A stretch of DNA of 64,000 nucleotides from Alphaproteobacteria bacterium (GCA_028292825.1 JAQGLO010000144.1:1-64000); one strand, 5' to 3'. Counted from the first letter of the stretch, positions 6,390 through 16,676 are shown. Notes: a model not told the origin generated them from the letters alone. Numbers and translations: made by a program.

Positions 6390-9239
6390 TTGACTACGGC
6401 CTATCACGCCAAGCTGTTCGCGCATGAACTCATGCGGCGCCACTCAGCCAGTGACTCTGAAAAGCTGGCGAGCACTCTTCTTGACGCCCAGGTTGATCTC
6501 AATCCCCATCAGGTTGAAGCGGCGCTTTTTGCATTCAAGTCACCGCTATCAAAGGGGGCGATCCTCGCTGACGAAGTCGGCCTAGGAAAAACGATCGAAG
6601 CCGGTCTCCTCCTCGCTCAGAAATGGACCGAGGGTAAGCGGCGTATACTAATCATTTGCCCTGCCAGCTTGCGGAAACAGTGGTCGCAGGAAATGGCCGA
6701 CAAGTTCTTTTTGCCCAGCGTCATTATAGAAAGCGTAAGTTTCAACAAGCTCCGTAAAGCCGGGATGCGCCGGCCATTCGAGCAGGACGGGCTTGTAATC
6801 TGTTCATATCAATTTGCTGCGCGCCAGGCGGACGAATTGATGGTCACGAAATGGGACCTCGTTGTCATCGACGAAGCCCATCGTCTTCGCAACGTTTACC
6901 GGAGCGACAACAAGACAGGTCGCGCGTTGAAAACCGCGCTAGCTAATGCGCCGAAGATTTTGCTCACTGCAACTCCTCTCCAAAATTCCCTAATGGAGTT
7001 ATACGGACTGGTCAGCATCATCGACGACTACACCTTTGGAGATGCGAAGAGCTTTCGGACGCAGTACGCGCGCCTTACTGGTGATACCTTGTTTGACGAA
7101 CTCAAGGCGCGCCTTTCGCCAATCTGTCACCGCACTCTGCGTCGCCAGGTGCTTGAATATATCCGCTACACGAACCGGATTCCTATCACCCAAGAATTTA
7201 TGCCGTCCGAGCCCGAGCAGGCCCTATATGATTTAGTCTCCGAATATCTGCGCCGCCCAAGTCTTCAGGCACTGCCCTCGGGTCAGCGCACGCTAATGAC
7301 GCTAATCATGCGCAAGCTGTTAGCGTCTTCCACATTTGCCATTGCGGGAGCGTTGGACTCACTCGCGCGCAAACTTGAGCGCCAACTCAAGGACGACAAG
7401 GCCGCCCGTGAGGTTCTGCACGAGGAATTAGCCGAAGATTACGAGCAGCTAACGGAAATCGCCGAGGAATGGTTGGATGATGAAGACGTGCCAGAACCTC
7501 TCACCGAGGCAGACATTATTGCAATCAATGCTGAGATCGCCGATCTAAGAGCGTTTCGCGATCACGCTGTGGCTATAGCAGAGAATTCCAAAGGTCTTTC
7601 TCTATTGAGTGCGTTGAAAGCGGGTTTCGAAAAAGCCGCTGATCTAGGTGGCCCTCAGAAGGCAATCATTTTCACAGAGTCACGGCGTACCCAGGACTAT
7701 CTAGTTCGGCTGCTTTCGGAGCGTGGCTTCGGCGAACAGATCGTACTCTTCAACGGTAGCAATAGTGACCCACAATCGAAGTCCATCTACCGGGACTGGG
7801 TTCAAGAGAACAAGGGGACAGATCGCGTGACAGGGTCGCGCTCTGCTGATATGCGGGCTGCGTTGGTCGATCACTTTAAGACTAAGGCGTCGATCATGAT
7901 TGCAACCGAGGCCGCTGCCGAAGGGATCAATCTCCAGTTCTGCTCAATGGTCGTGAACTACGATCTACCGTGGAATCCTCAACGCATCGAACAACGGATC
8001 GGTCGATGCCACCGGTACGGTCAAAAGCACGACGTCGTCGTGGTCAATTTCATCAATCGAAGCAACGCGGCCGATCAACGCGTCTACGAACTTCTCTCTG
8101 AGAAATTCCAGCTCTTCTCCGGTGTCTTTGGGGCTAGCGATGAAGTGCTTGGTGCGATCGAGTCCGGAGTCGAATTTGAGAAGCGAATTGTCTCTATATA
8201 TCAAAACTGCCGAACGGAAAGTGAGATAGAAACTGAATTTCGCGCTCTGCGCGAGGAAATGGACGCTACGATCACGACGACGATGGAAGACACGCGTCGA
8301 AAACTCCTCGAAAATTTTGATGCTGAGGTTCATGACCGCCTTAAGATGAATCTTGACCGCAGCCGCGAATACATCAATCGTTATGAGCGACTCCTTTGGC
8401 GTGTCACGCAATACGAACTTGCGGACCAGGCCAAATTTGACGAGGATTATCTTCACTTCAACTTGACCAAGCGCCCGGACGGTGTTGACGTACCAGACGG
8501 ACCATATTTTCTTACCAAAGTCGGGCTCGTCGGCCACAGATATCGACTGGGCCATCCGCTTGCGCAGCATGTTATGGGACTGGCAGCAGAGCGTGCGCTA
8601 CCTATAGCGCACATCACATTCGATTATTCATCTTGGCAACAGCGTGCCGTCAGCCTTGAGCCTCTCGTCGGGTCGACTGGCACTATGGTTGTTCAAAAGC
8701 TGTCGGTCTCGGGCATCGACTCCCACGACCACGTCTTAGTGGTCGCACGAACTCGGGATGGCCAGCCGATCGATCCCCAAGCGGCGCATCGCCTGTTCGA
8801 TCTGCCGGCGAAGGTCACCGCGGTCGACACAACAGGAAGCACATCTGATTTGCGGCTCGATCTTGAAAAGCGGTCGGCCGAAATCCTTGAGGCTCTCGCG
8901 GCGCGCCAGTCCTCATGGTTCGACGACGAGATGGCCAAGCTCGATCTTTGGGCGGAAGATAAGCGAACCGGCTTAAAGTTCAGCCTCAAAGAGCTCGACG
9001 ACAATCTGAAAGCACTGAAGAGGGAGATTCGCCAAATAGGCAACCTACCCGACAAGTTGGTGCTTCAGCGCAGGGCAAGGGAAATGGAAGGAAAGAGAGA
9101 CGCTGCCTGGCGCGATTACGATGAGGCGGCAAAAGCGGTCGAACTGGAGAAAGATAATTTAATTGATCGGGTTGAAGAACAGCTCGCTCAAAATGTTGGA
9201 ACGGAAGATCTTTTCACTATCACATTTCAAATCAAATAG
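6390..9239 (+). CDS. SNF2/HepA-type helicase of the defence operon
   Basis: A 949-residue superfamily 2 translocase. Seen: Walker A DEVGLGKT (about residue 62), DEAH box VVIDEAH (about 158), motif III TATPLQ, and in the second RecA lobe EAAAEGINLQ and motif VI QRIGRCHRYGQ (about 535). A long Glu/Arg-rich, probably coiled-coil C-terminal third (about 620-949) follows. The architecture resembles the HepA-like SNF2 proteins of the DISARM (DrmD) and Dpd (DpdE) systems. The start is a TTG with AGGGGG six bases upstream; the next in-frame Met is 14 codons in. The stop lies 9 bp before the PLD gene, so they form an operon. DNA translocation or target sensing is inferred. Confidence 0.88.
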   Translation: MTTAYHAKLFAHELMRRHSASDSEKLASTLLDAQVDLNPHQVEAALFAFKSPLSKGAILADEVGLGKTIEAGLLLAQKWTEGKRRILIICPASLRKQWSQEMADKFFLPSVIIESVSFNKLRKAGMRRPFEQDGLVICSYQFAARQADELMVTKWDLVVIDEAHRLRNVYRSDNKTGRALKTALANAPKILLTATPLQNSLMELYGLVSIIDDYTFGDAKSFRTQYARLTGDTLFDELKARLSPICHRTLRRQVLEYIRYTNRIPITQEFMPSEPEQALYDLVSEYLRRPSLQALPSGQRTLMTLIMRKLLASSTFAIAGALDSLARKLERQLKDDKAAREVLHEELAEDYEQLTEIAEEWLDDEDVPEPLTEADIIAINAEIADLRAFRDHAVAIAENSKGLSLLSALKAGFEKAADLGGPQKAIIFTESRRTQDYLVRLLSERGFGEQIVLFNGSNSDPQSKSIYRDWVQENKGTDRVTGSRSADMRAALVDHFKTKASIMIATEAAAEGINLQFCSMVVNYDLPWNPQRIEQRIGRCHRYGQKHDVVVVNFINRSNAADQRVYELLSEKFQLFSGVFGASDEVLGAIESGVEFEKRIVSIYQNCRTESEIETEFRALREEMDATITTTMEDTRRKLLENFDAEVHDRLKMNLDRSREYINRYERLLWRVTQYELADQAKFDEDYLHFNLTKRPDGVDVPDGPYFLTKVGLVGHRYRLGHPLAQHVMGLAAERALPIAHITFDYSSWQQRAVSLEPLVGSTGTMVVQKLSVSGIDSHDHVLVVARTRDGQPIDPQAAHRLFDLPAKVTAVDTTGSTSDLRLDLEKRSAEILEALAARQSSWFDDEMAKLDLWAEDKRTGLKFSLKELDDNLKALKREIRQIGNLPDKLVLQRRAREMEGKRDAAWRDYDEAAKAVELEKDNLIDRVEEQLAQNVGTEDLFTITFQIK

Positions 9240-9248
9240 GAGGCTAAA

Positions 9249-10289
9249 ATGCCTACAGAGATACTTTGGAGTGGGCGTGGCGGAGAGAATTTTTTAGATG
9301 TCCTGAGAACGCAAATTAGTACGACAAAGCCAACCGCCCTTGGATTGGCAGTGGCGTATGCTTCAGTTTATGGCGTCAGGGAACTACATGGGGTTCTTCG
9401 TAGGAATTCCGTAAGTGAATGTCGCGTGGTCACTGACATTAGGGATTGTGTCACGCATCCAAACGCACTGCGTCTTGCACTTGATTCAGGGTGGGATGTG
9501 AGGGTCGTCAATAGTTCTGCAACGTTCCACTCGAAGCTATACGTAGGATGCAAATCTTTTGGCCGAGGGAACGAACCACGGGACCACAAATTCTCCATCG
9601 TTGGCTCGCCGAATCTTAGCAAAGCCGCGTTTCAACGGAACGCTGAGTGCTTCTTTGTTTCGGATGAAGCGTCACAGCCTGCGTCTACCGGAGCCACCTG
9701 GGCGGCTCTTTGGCAGCTCGGTACCCGCGCAACTCCGGCGGGGATAAAGCGCTATGAAAAGCTGTTCCAATCGCGGAATCGCTGGCGGCCCGTACAAGAT
9801 CTCGTCACGCTTGGCGTCGCTGAGGACCCGGTGTCCGGAGTTGGAGGGCTAGCCTCCCCTTTGGGTGAACCGGCCCTATCGCCATTAAGCGCGACGGCTG
9901 CCTGGGCCGGCTTGGAGTCCTTCACAGGTGATTACAAGCTTCAACCAGAATTCCCGAGCCGGGCCGCGAATGTCCTGCGAAATATATTGAGTTCTAGAGC
10001 TGCTGCTCGCAAAGTAGATATGTTGTGCGAAGACGGCATCACCAGAGAATTCACCTTCCCGTTTTATAAGGCGAACGGTATGTTTCGCCTAAACGTCCCG
10101 AACGATGTTCCTTCTGCTCAATGGGCGAGAGCTAATAAGGCAGGAATCGCGCTTGTTGAAGTCCGGGGCGTGAATGATATCCGGTTCACCATTGTGCGTC
10201 CGGGTAGGGACTTGAACGAAGTGGTGAAGCGATCCCGAGCATTGGGCACGTTAGGATCGACATCTACTCGGCTGTATGGCTGGTATTAA
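9249..10289 (+). CDS. Phospholipase D-family nuclease-like protein
   Basis: A 346-residue protein with one HKD-type catalytic element: HSKLY at about residue 94 and, 24 residues on, GSPNLSKAAF. This is the HxK...GSxN pattern of PLD-superfamily nucleases such as DrmC-like proteins. Only one motif is visible, so a dimer would be needed for a complete active site, as known for bacterial PLD nucleases. The C-terminal half (about 200-346) has no recognised domain. An excellent AGGAGG site precedes the ATG. It is tightly packed between the SNF2 helicase (9 bp) and Mod (23 bp), which implies a shared function. DNA cleavage is inferred. Confidence 0.82.
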   Translation: MPTEILWSGRGGENFLDVLRTQISTTKPTALGLAVAYASVYGVRELHGVLRRNSVSECRVVTDIRDCVTHPNALRLALDSGWDVRVVNSSATFHSKLYVGCKSFGRGNEPRDHKFSIVGSPNLSKAAFQRNAECFFVSDEASQPASTGATWAALWQLGTRATPAGIKRYEKLFQSRNRWRPVQDLVTLGVAEDPVSGVGGLASPLGEPALSPLSATAAWAGLESFTGDYKLQPEFPSRAANVLRNILSSRAAARKVDMLCEDGITREFTFPFYKANGMFRLNVPNDVPSAQWARANKAGIALVEVRGVNDIRFTIVRPGRDLNEVVKRSRALGTLGSTSTRLYGWY

Positions 10290-10312
10290 TGCTCTTGGAG
10301 AAGTGACCCGAA

Positions 10313-12190
10313 ATGTCATCCCGTCCCACACAAGAGCCAACCTTGGACATTTCGCGCGAGAAAAGCGACGAATTGAAGTCGTTTCTTCGCACAGCTTTTC
10401 CGGAGGCGGTAGCGGAAGAAAAGATCGACTACGATCAATTGAGACGTGTTTTGGGCGACACAGTCGAGCCGGATCGCGAGCGCTTCGGATTAAATTGGCC
10501 CGGTCGAGCCGATTGCATGAAGGTCATTCAGGCGCCAAGCAGGGGCGCTCTCAAGCCTCAGCTTGAGAAGTCTGTGAATTGGGACGATACCGCGAACCTA
10601 GTGATAGACGGCGACAATCTTGAAGTCCTCAAGCTACTTCAAAAAGCATATTTTGGCCGAGTGAAGCTCATATACATCGACCCTCCGTATAATACTGGCG
10701 GAGAGTTCATCTACCCGGACAAGTACGCCGAGAATCTGGAAACGTACTTGCAATATACAGGGCAGAGTGACGCTGGCGGCCGCAAATTTTCTACAAACAG
10801 CGATACGTCGGGGCGCTATCACTCAAGATGGCTCAATATGATGTATCCGCGCTTATATCTCGCGAAGAACCTCCTCGCCGATGATGGATCAATCTTTGTA
10901 AGCATTGACGCTCATGAAGTTCATCACTTGAGATGTGTACTGGATCAGATATTTGGCGAGGAAAACTACAGAACGACAATATCCTGGCAGAAGAGATATA
11001 CCCGCAGCAATAATACGGTCGACTTCACCGAAGTGGTGGAATACATCCTGGTTTATTCGCGCTCACCTTCCTTCTCTGTGAACTTACTTCCGCGCACCGA
11101 AGACGCTGATGCGCGATACACAAACCCTGATAATGACGAACGCGGAGTATGGAAGGGGGCGTCTTTCTTGAATCCAGCGACGCCGCAAGAGAGGCCCAAC
11201 CTCGCTTACCCGATAAAGAATCCTAATACCGGGCAGGTTACGCTGCCTACTCGCAGTGCGTGGCGAAGGTCAAAAGAAGCTTTCGAGCAGCTTGGCGCAG
11301 AGGGAAAACTGTATTGGGGACCAGATGGCACAGCCGCAGTGCCCTCTATCAAGATGTTTCTCTCAGAGGCTCGGGGGCTCACCCCCACTAATTTCTGGGA
11401 ACATGAGTATGCCGGCCATACTGATGAAGGAACACGTGACCTTGACAAGCTTCTACCGGGGCGCGTGTTTAACAACCCAAAGCCAGTCAAACTAATCCAA
11501 CGCATCATAGAGCATGTTTGCGACTCTGATTCATTGATCCTGGATTTCTTTGCGGGTTCGGGTGTAACCGCAGAAGCCGTAATAAGGTCAAATGTAGAAT
11601 CTCAGAGCCGTCGAAAGTTTATCCTGGTTCAATTACCGGAGCCTTGTGAAGACAAGGCGCAAGCCAGCAAACGCGGATTTGAAACGATCACTGACATCAC
11701 GCGCGCTCGCGTTCGCGCGGTCATTGACGAATTGGCCGGCCGTACCGACACGGCCAGCATTGACCTGGGGTATCGCGGGTTTCGTTTAGATCGTTCCAAC
11801 TTTAAGGAATGGGGTGGCGTCGACGCCAGCTTGGACGATATCGATCAGCGGTTAGATTTACATGCCGATCACCTTGATCCACTAAGTACAGAAGAAGACA
11901 TCCTGTTTGAATTGCTTCTAAAAGATGGCTTCCCGCCTTCAGCACAAGTCGAAGTGCTAACGCTTGCGAGCAAGAGGGTTTTCGCGGTCGCCAACCGGAC
12001 CCTCCTGGTCTGCTTGGACAGGGCGCTCACCCAGAGCGTTCTTGATGCAATGGCGGATTTAGAACCTTCGCGCGTCACGTGTCTTGATGCCGGTTTCCAA
12101 GGAAATGATCAACTCAAGGCCAACGCGGTGCAAACGTTCCGAGCGCGCGCCCGCAGCCGCGAGACTGCCATCGAATTTCGTACCGTTTGA
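10313..12190 (+). CDS. Type III-like DNA adenine methyltransferase (Mod)
   Basis: A 625-residue beta-class N6-adenine methyltransferase. Motif IV DPPYNTGG (residue 123 on) comes before the SAM-binding motif DFFAGSGVTAEAV (about 411), as in type III Mod subunits. The segment between (about 200-380) would hold target recognition. Residues 480-625 form a C-terminal part typical of Mod proteins that contact Res. The Res gene follows after 10 bp. It probably methylates one strand of an asymmetric site to mark self DNA and supplies specificity to Res. The motifs are complete, so activity is expected. The coupling to an upstream SNF2 and PLD gene is not part of classical type III systems. Confidence 0.9.
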   Translation: MSSRPTQEPTLDISREKSDELKSFLRTAFPEAVAEEKIDYDQLRRVLGDTVEPDRERFGLNWPGRADCMKVIQAPSRGALKPQLEKSVNWDDTANLVIDGDNLEVLKLLQKAYFGRVKLIYIDPPYNTGGEFIYPDKYAENLETYLQYTGQSDAGGRKFSTNSDTSGRYHSRWLNMMYPRLYLAKNLLADDGSIFVSIDAHEVHHLRCVLDQIFGEENYRTTISWQKRYTRSNNTVDFTEVVEYILVYSRSPSFSVNLLPRTEDADARYTNPDNDERGVWKGASFLNPATPQERPNLAYPIKNPNTGQVTLPTRSAWRRSKEAFEQLGAEGKLYWGPDGTAAVPSIKMFLSEARGLTPTNFWEHEYAGHTDEGTRDLDKLLPGRVFNNPKPVKLIQRIIEHVCDSDSLILDFFAGSGVTAEAVIRSNVESQSRRKFILVQLPEPCEDKAQASKRGFETITDITRARVRAVIDELAGRTDTASIDLGYRGFRLDRSNFKEWGGVDASLDDIDQRLDLHADHLDPLSTEEDILFELLLKDGFPPSAQVEVLTLASKRVFAVANRTLLVCLDRALTQSVLDAMADLEPSRVTCLDAGFQGNDQLKANAVQTFRARARSRETAIEFRTV

Positions 12191-12200
12191 GGCTTGGGCG

Positions 12201-15152
12201 ATGATGAAGCTCAAGTTTGACCCGTCGCTAGCTTACCAACTCGATGCCGTTAGCGCGGTTGCCGACGCGTTCAAAGGGCAGCCCGTTGGGCAAACGACGT
12301 TTGAAATCAGCGCGACGCTTCCAAGCGGCGTGGCGATTACAGAGTACGGCGTCGGCAATCGTCTCATTCTAAATGACGCGCAGTTCTTGGGCAACATCCG
12401 TGCAATCCAAGAGCGCAATGGAATAGAGCGCACTGAAATCCTTCAAGGGCGCGAGTTCTCTGTTGAGATGGAGACTGGAACGGGAAAGACATACGTTTAC
12501 CTGCGATCAATCTTTGAACTAAATAAGCGCTACGGTTTCAAGAAATTTATCATCGTCGTACCGAGTATCGCGATCCGCGAGGGCGTCATAAAAAGTCTCG
12601 AGATCATGCGAGAGCATTTTCAAGCCTTATATGACAACACTCCGTTCGTTCCTTTTGTCTACGACTCGAAACGACTCGGTGACGTTCGGCAGTTCGCTGG
12701 CGGTAACGCTGTCCAGATAATGATTATCAATATCCAAGCCTTTCTCAAGGATGTTGGCGAAGCGGAAACTCCCATCGATAGTTTGGATGAAGAGGCGTTG
12801 AAGCGCCTCAATGTGATCTATCGCGATAGCGACAAAATGGGCGGTCGGCCGATCGAATTCATCCGCTCAACGTGCCCCATCGTAATCATCGACGAGCCAC
12901 AAAGCGTAGATACCACCCCGAAATCGCGCCGGGCGATCATGCAACTTAATCCGGCGGCGACGCTTCGCTACTCTGCCACCCACCGTAACCCCTATAACCT
13001 GCTCTATAGGTTGGGACCGATCGAGGCCTATGACAGGCGCCTCGTCAAGCGAATCGAGGTGGCTTCAATCCGTGCGGATTCTGACTTTTCTGGCGCCTAT
13101 GTAAAACTTCTCAAAACCGACAACAAGAACGGCATTAAGGCGCAGCTTGAGTTCCACCGAATTTCCAATGGCAATCCCAAGCCAGTCAAGGTGTGGGTCA
13201 AGCAAACAGACGACCTATTTCGCCTATCGAACGAACACTTCCCTTACCACCAGGGGTTTGTGGTCCAACACATCGATGCGACGCCGGGAAATGAAACCAT
13301 CGAATTCAACCAGGGAGGATTTCTCGAGCTGGGGCAAGCCATTGGCGGTGTCGAGGCCGACGTGATGAAGGCGATGGTTCGCAAGACCGTCGAGCAGCAT
13401 CTTAAGAAGGAACGAGCCCTCCGAAATCAGGGAATTAAAGTTCTTTCGCTCTTCTTCCTCGACAAAGTCGCGAGCTATAGGACCTATAATGGTGACGGGA
13501 CAACTGCGCTCGGGCCGGTCGGTAAGTGGCTGGAAGAAGCCTTAACTGAGTTCCTTGCCAAGCCGATTTATCAGGGCCTAGTGAACTTCCCGATGGATCA
13601 GCTCCACAACGGCTATTTCTCGCAGGACAAAAAAGGGCAGGCCAAGGATACTCGTGGCAACACAACAGACGATGAAGACACCTACGCGCTCATTATGCGT
13701 GACAAGGAGCGTTTACTCGATCCGAAGGAGCCCCTGCGATTCATTTTCAGCCACACTGCTCTTCGTGAGGGCTGGGACAATCCCAATGTATTCCAGATTT
13801 GCACACTGCGCGAGGTCGGCACTGAGCTCGAGCGCCGGCAACAGATTGGTCGTGGACTTCGACTTCCAGTTAATGAAAATGGAGAGCGGGTTCACGACGA
13901 GCAGCTCAATCGGCTGACTGTTATCGCTAGCGAGTCTTACAAGGACTTCGCCGCGGCCCTGCAGAACGAGTATGAACGGGACTTCGACATCAAGTTTGGC
14001 CGTATCGAACGCCAGGCGTTCGCGATGCTGGTTCGGAAGACTGAAAGCAGTGACGAATTTGCCATTGGTCAAGATGCTTCAGTAAATATCTGGAGCGCCC
14101 TTTTGGCCATGGGCTATATCAACTCGGTCGGTGATATCCAGCCAAAGTTCGAACCCGATAATTTGCTCTTCCGACTTCAACTCCCGGAGGAGTTTGAAGA
14201 TCTTCGCGCCCCTATTTTCGACGAAATGCGCCGCTACGTGTTCGCTGATCGGATCGGTAACGCCGACGCGAAGCGAGAAGTGAGATTTAATAAGCAGGTT
14301 CATTTGCGCGAGGATTTCCGCGAACTGTGGGGACGCATCAGCCAGAAGACCCGATATCGTGTCGCGTTTGAGACCGCAGACCTGATCGACCGCGCCGTCA
14401 ACCGGCTGAAGGCAATGGAGCGTATCAGCCCGCTGACCATGACGGCGACACGCGTAGACGTGGACTTTACGCTAGCGGGCATCCAGGCGGATCGCCTTCT
14501 TGAGAATGACACCCAACTTCTGCAGGGACCGACAGTCCTCCCTGACATCATAGCTTACCTCCAAAAGGAAACAGAGCTAACACGGCACACGCTTGTCGAG
14601 ATCCTGAAGGCGTCAAACCGTATTGTCGAATTTCGAGGCAATCCGCAGCAATTCATGGCAGTCGCCGCGCGGGAGATTGGCTACGCAATGCATGACCTAA
14701 TGCTTGAAGGAATACAGTACGAAAAGATCGCCGGCGAGTTCTGGGAAATGAAGCGTATCGAGGACGATGCAGAAAAGGGCATCAGCCGCTATCTCAAGAA
14801 CCTCTATGAGGTCAAAGACCGGTCCAAGGCGCTTTTCGATGCCATCGAATTCGAGTCGGAGGTCGAAAGGCAGTTCGCGCAAGATCTAGACTCTAACGAG
14901 AACGTAAAGCTGTTCGTAAAGCTTCCGAGTTGGTTCAAGATCGAAACGCCCATCGGCTCGTACAACCCTGATTGGGCCTTCGTCACTGAGCGCGACGAGC
15001 GGCTCTATTTCGTTCGCGAGACGAAAGGTACGCTCGACAGCCAGGACAGGCGGACCAAGGAGAATCAGAAAATCCTGTGCGGTCGCCGACACTTCGAAGT
15101 GCTAGGCACTAATTTCGACGTAGTGACGAACATTGCCCAAGTAAAATTCTAG
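12201..15152 (+). CDS. Type III-like restriction subunit (Res), helicase-nuclease
   Basis: About 983 residues from the ATG at 12201, which has GAGG upstream and sits 10 bp after mod. An upstream in-frame start would overlap mod by about 100 bp and adds a non-conserved tail, so it was not used. Seen: Walker A METGTGKT (about residue 90), DEPQ-type Walker B (about 230), REGWDNPNVF and QIGRGLRLP (about 546). A C-terminal PD-(D/E)XK nuclease site follows, with PDW (about 922) and ETKG (about 938). These are the hallmarks of type III Res, which translocates or diffuses on DNA and cuts with Mod. All catalytic elements look intact. Confidence 0.92.
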   Translation: MMKLKFDPSLAYQLDAVSAVADAFKGQPVGQTTFEISATLPSGVAITEYGVGNRLILNDAQFLGNIRAIQERNGIERTEILQGREFSVEMETGTGKTYVYLRSIFELNKRYGFKKFIIVVPSIAIREGVIKSLEIMREHFQALYDNTPFVPFVYDSKRLGDVRQFAGGNAVQIMIINIQAFLKDVGEAETPIDSLDEEALKRLNVIYRDSDKMGGRPIEFIRSTCPIVIIDEPQSVDTTPKSRRAIMQLNPAATLRYSATHRNPYNLLYRLGPIEAYDRRLVKRIEVASIRADSDFSGAYVKLLKTDNKNGIKAQLEFHRISNGNPKPVKVWVKQTDDLFRLSNEHFPYHQGFVVQHIDATPGNETIEFNQGGFLELGQAIGGVEADVMKAMVRKTVEQHLKKERALRNQGIKVLSLFFLDKVASYRTYNGDGTTALGPVGKWLEEALTEFLAKPIYQGLVNFPMDQLHNGYFSQDKKGQAKDTRGNTTDDEDTYALIMRDKERLLDPKEPLRFIFSHTALREGWDNPNVFQICTLREVGTELERRQQIGRGLRLPVNENGERVHDEQLNRLTVIASESYKDFAAALQNEYERDFDIKFGRIERQAFAMLVRKTESSDEFAIGQDASVNIWSALLAMGYINSVGDIQPKFEPDNLLFRLQLPEEFEDLRAPIFDEMRRYVFADRIGNADAKREVRFNKQVHLREDFRELWGRISQKTRYRVAFETADLIDRAVNRLKAMERISPLTMTATRVDVDFTLAGIQADRLLENDTQLLQGPTVLPDIIAYLQKETELTRHTLVEILKASNRIVEFRGNPQQFMAVAAREIGYAMHDLMLEGIQYEKIAGEFWEMKRIEDDAEKGISRYLKNLYEVKDRSKALFDAIEFESEVERQFAQDLDSNENVKLFVKLPSWFKIETPIGSYNPDWAFVTERDERLYFVRETKGTLDSQDRRTKENQKILCGRRHFEVLGTNFDVVTNIAQVKF

Positions 15153-15245
15153 GCGTGCAACATTCGTCTATAGGCCCTTTGATTTGATACCCGTATTGAT
15201 AGAGTGTTCTGCGTTGAACCGTTTCCACTGATGTGAGGGCTTCTT

Positions 15246-16676
15246 TTGGCGCGGCGATCAAATTTGAAGGATCTTGCTCCGATACTGGATGCAGCTACGC
15301 GTTGGATCGCGGAGTGCGTTATTGAGGATGGCTCAGTCTTTTCACCTCAAACCGTTTGGACATCGCAGATTATTGGCGAAGCGCGGAGCGCCTTTGTTCT
15401 CAATCCAGATTTTGGGGAAAACGACTTTATTACGAAACTCCAAGGCCAAATCGCGGGTACCTCTGTAGCAGCGCAACAGCTTATGGCAGAGATGCTGTGG
15501 GCATTGCTGCTTTTTCCTTCTGGAAGCCGCCCCATTACGAAGCGTGCGCAGCTGACTAGAATTCTCAGTGGCGAGAATATCGCCCTCCCAATTAACTCCC
15601 AAAACCTTTCAGATGCCGCGCTTTCTGGCATTGGATCAGGGGGGCCGGCGTTCAACACTTATCGGCCAAGTGAACTTGAGTACCTGTTGGACTTGATACT
15701 CGACTTGAAGAGCCGATCAAAGGAAGCCCGGCGTGAGGTGTTCGATTCGTATGACAAATTTATTGAATGGATTGGGGCCGTGCCACGCAAGGGGGACCGG
15801 CAATACAGGCATATGCTTCGATATTTTGCCTTTCCTGATCTTGTCGAGCGTATTTCCACTAATACGGATCGTAGGCTTATCTTGGAAGGGTTTGGCCAAG
15901 ATTCAATTAAAGCGACAAAGTCGTGGAGCGATGCTCAATTAGATCAAGCGCTTCTAAAACTGCGGCAGAAGCTGCAAGACCAATACCCAAACATCGTTCT
16001 GGACTTTTACGAGCCACCCCTTAGGCAATTTTGGGCCGCCGACCGGAAATCCGTCCTTATACCATCGGGTTCCGTGCCAATCGTTGTTCCTACAAGCGAG
16101 GATGATGTCGAAGAAGTGTCGCCCACTGGTGCTGCTGACGGTGAGCCCAGACAGTCCCATCAGATTCAAGCAGCAATAGCGGAAATCGGGGCATTGATGG
16201 GCCTGAAGGTTTGGTTGCCCCCCGGTGACAGGGCCAAAGTAGCGGGGCTCATGGACGATGCATGCCAAAAAGCTTTGTTAGACAAGCTGCCAATCAATAC
16301 TGACTCAAATACGCTCGGTACCGTTTCACAAATTGACGTTCTTTGGCTCAACCGCACCTCGATCGTGCGGGCTTTCGAGGTTGAGCATACAACGGCGGTT
16401 TATTCGGGTCTCTTGAGGATGGCCGATTTACTGGCGCTTCAACCTAATATGAGCATCGCCTTACACATTGTTGCGCCGGAAGAACGGAAGGATAAGGTGT
16501 TCCGCGAAATGTTAAGGCCAGTGTTCACCTACTTGGAAGCCGGGCCTCTTTGTAAGACGTGCACCTTTATCTCGTATGATAGCATTCAAGAGATCCGAAA
16601 ATTAAAGACGCTTGCGCACACTCAAGCATCGATCATTGAAGATTACGAAGAACGTGCTGAAAGTGGATTGCAGTGA
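15246..16676 (+). CDS. Predicted PD-(D/E)XK-like nuclease, unknown family
   Basis: A 476-residue protein with a TTG start preceded by GAGGG. The N-terminal two thirds match no domain I know. The C-terminal third has a restriction-nuclease-like core: an IDVLW strand (Asp about 364), a hairpin, then FEVEHT (Glu about 378 and 380) followed by an Arg/Asp-bearing helix (SGLLRMADL). The catalytic Lys of PD-(D/E)XK is replaced by Glu or lost, giving ExE, a variant found in some active nucleases and in binding-only proteins. It lies 93 bp after Res on the same strand and is probably the last gene of the defence operon. Nuclease function is an inference from the short motif only. Confidence 0.5.
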   Translation: MARRSNLKDLAPILDAATRWIAECVIEDGSVFSPQTVWTSQIIGEARSAFVLNPDFGENDFITKLQGQIAGTSVAAQQLMAEMLWALLLFPSGSRPITKRAQLTRILSGENIALPINSQNLSDAALSGIGSGGPAFNTYRPSELEYLLDLILDLKSRSKEARREVFDSYDKFIEWIGAVPRKGDRQYRHMLRYFAFPDLVERISTNTDRRLILEGFGQDSIKATKSWSDAQLDQALLKLRQKLQDQYPNIVLDFYEPPLRQFWAADRKSVLIPSGSVPIVVPTSEDDVEEVSPTGAADGEPRQSHQIQAAIAEIGALMGLKVWLPPGDRAKVAGLMDDACQKALLDKLPINTDSNTLGTVSQIDVLWLNRTSIVRAFEVEHTTAVYSGLLRMADLLALQPNMSIALHIVAPEERKDKVFREMLRPVFTYLEAGPLCKTCTFISYDSIQEIRKLKTLAHTQASIIEDYEERAESGLQ

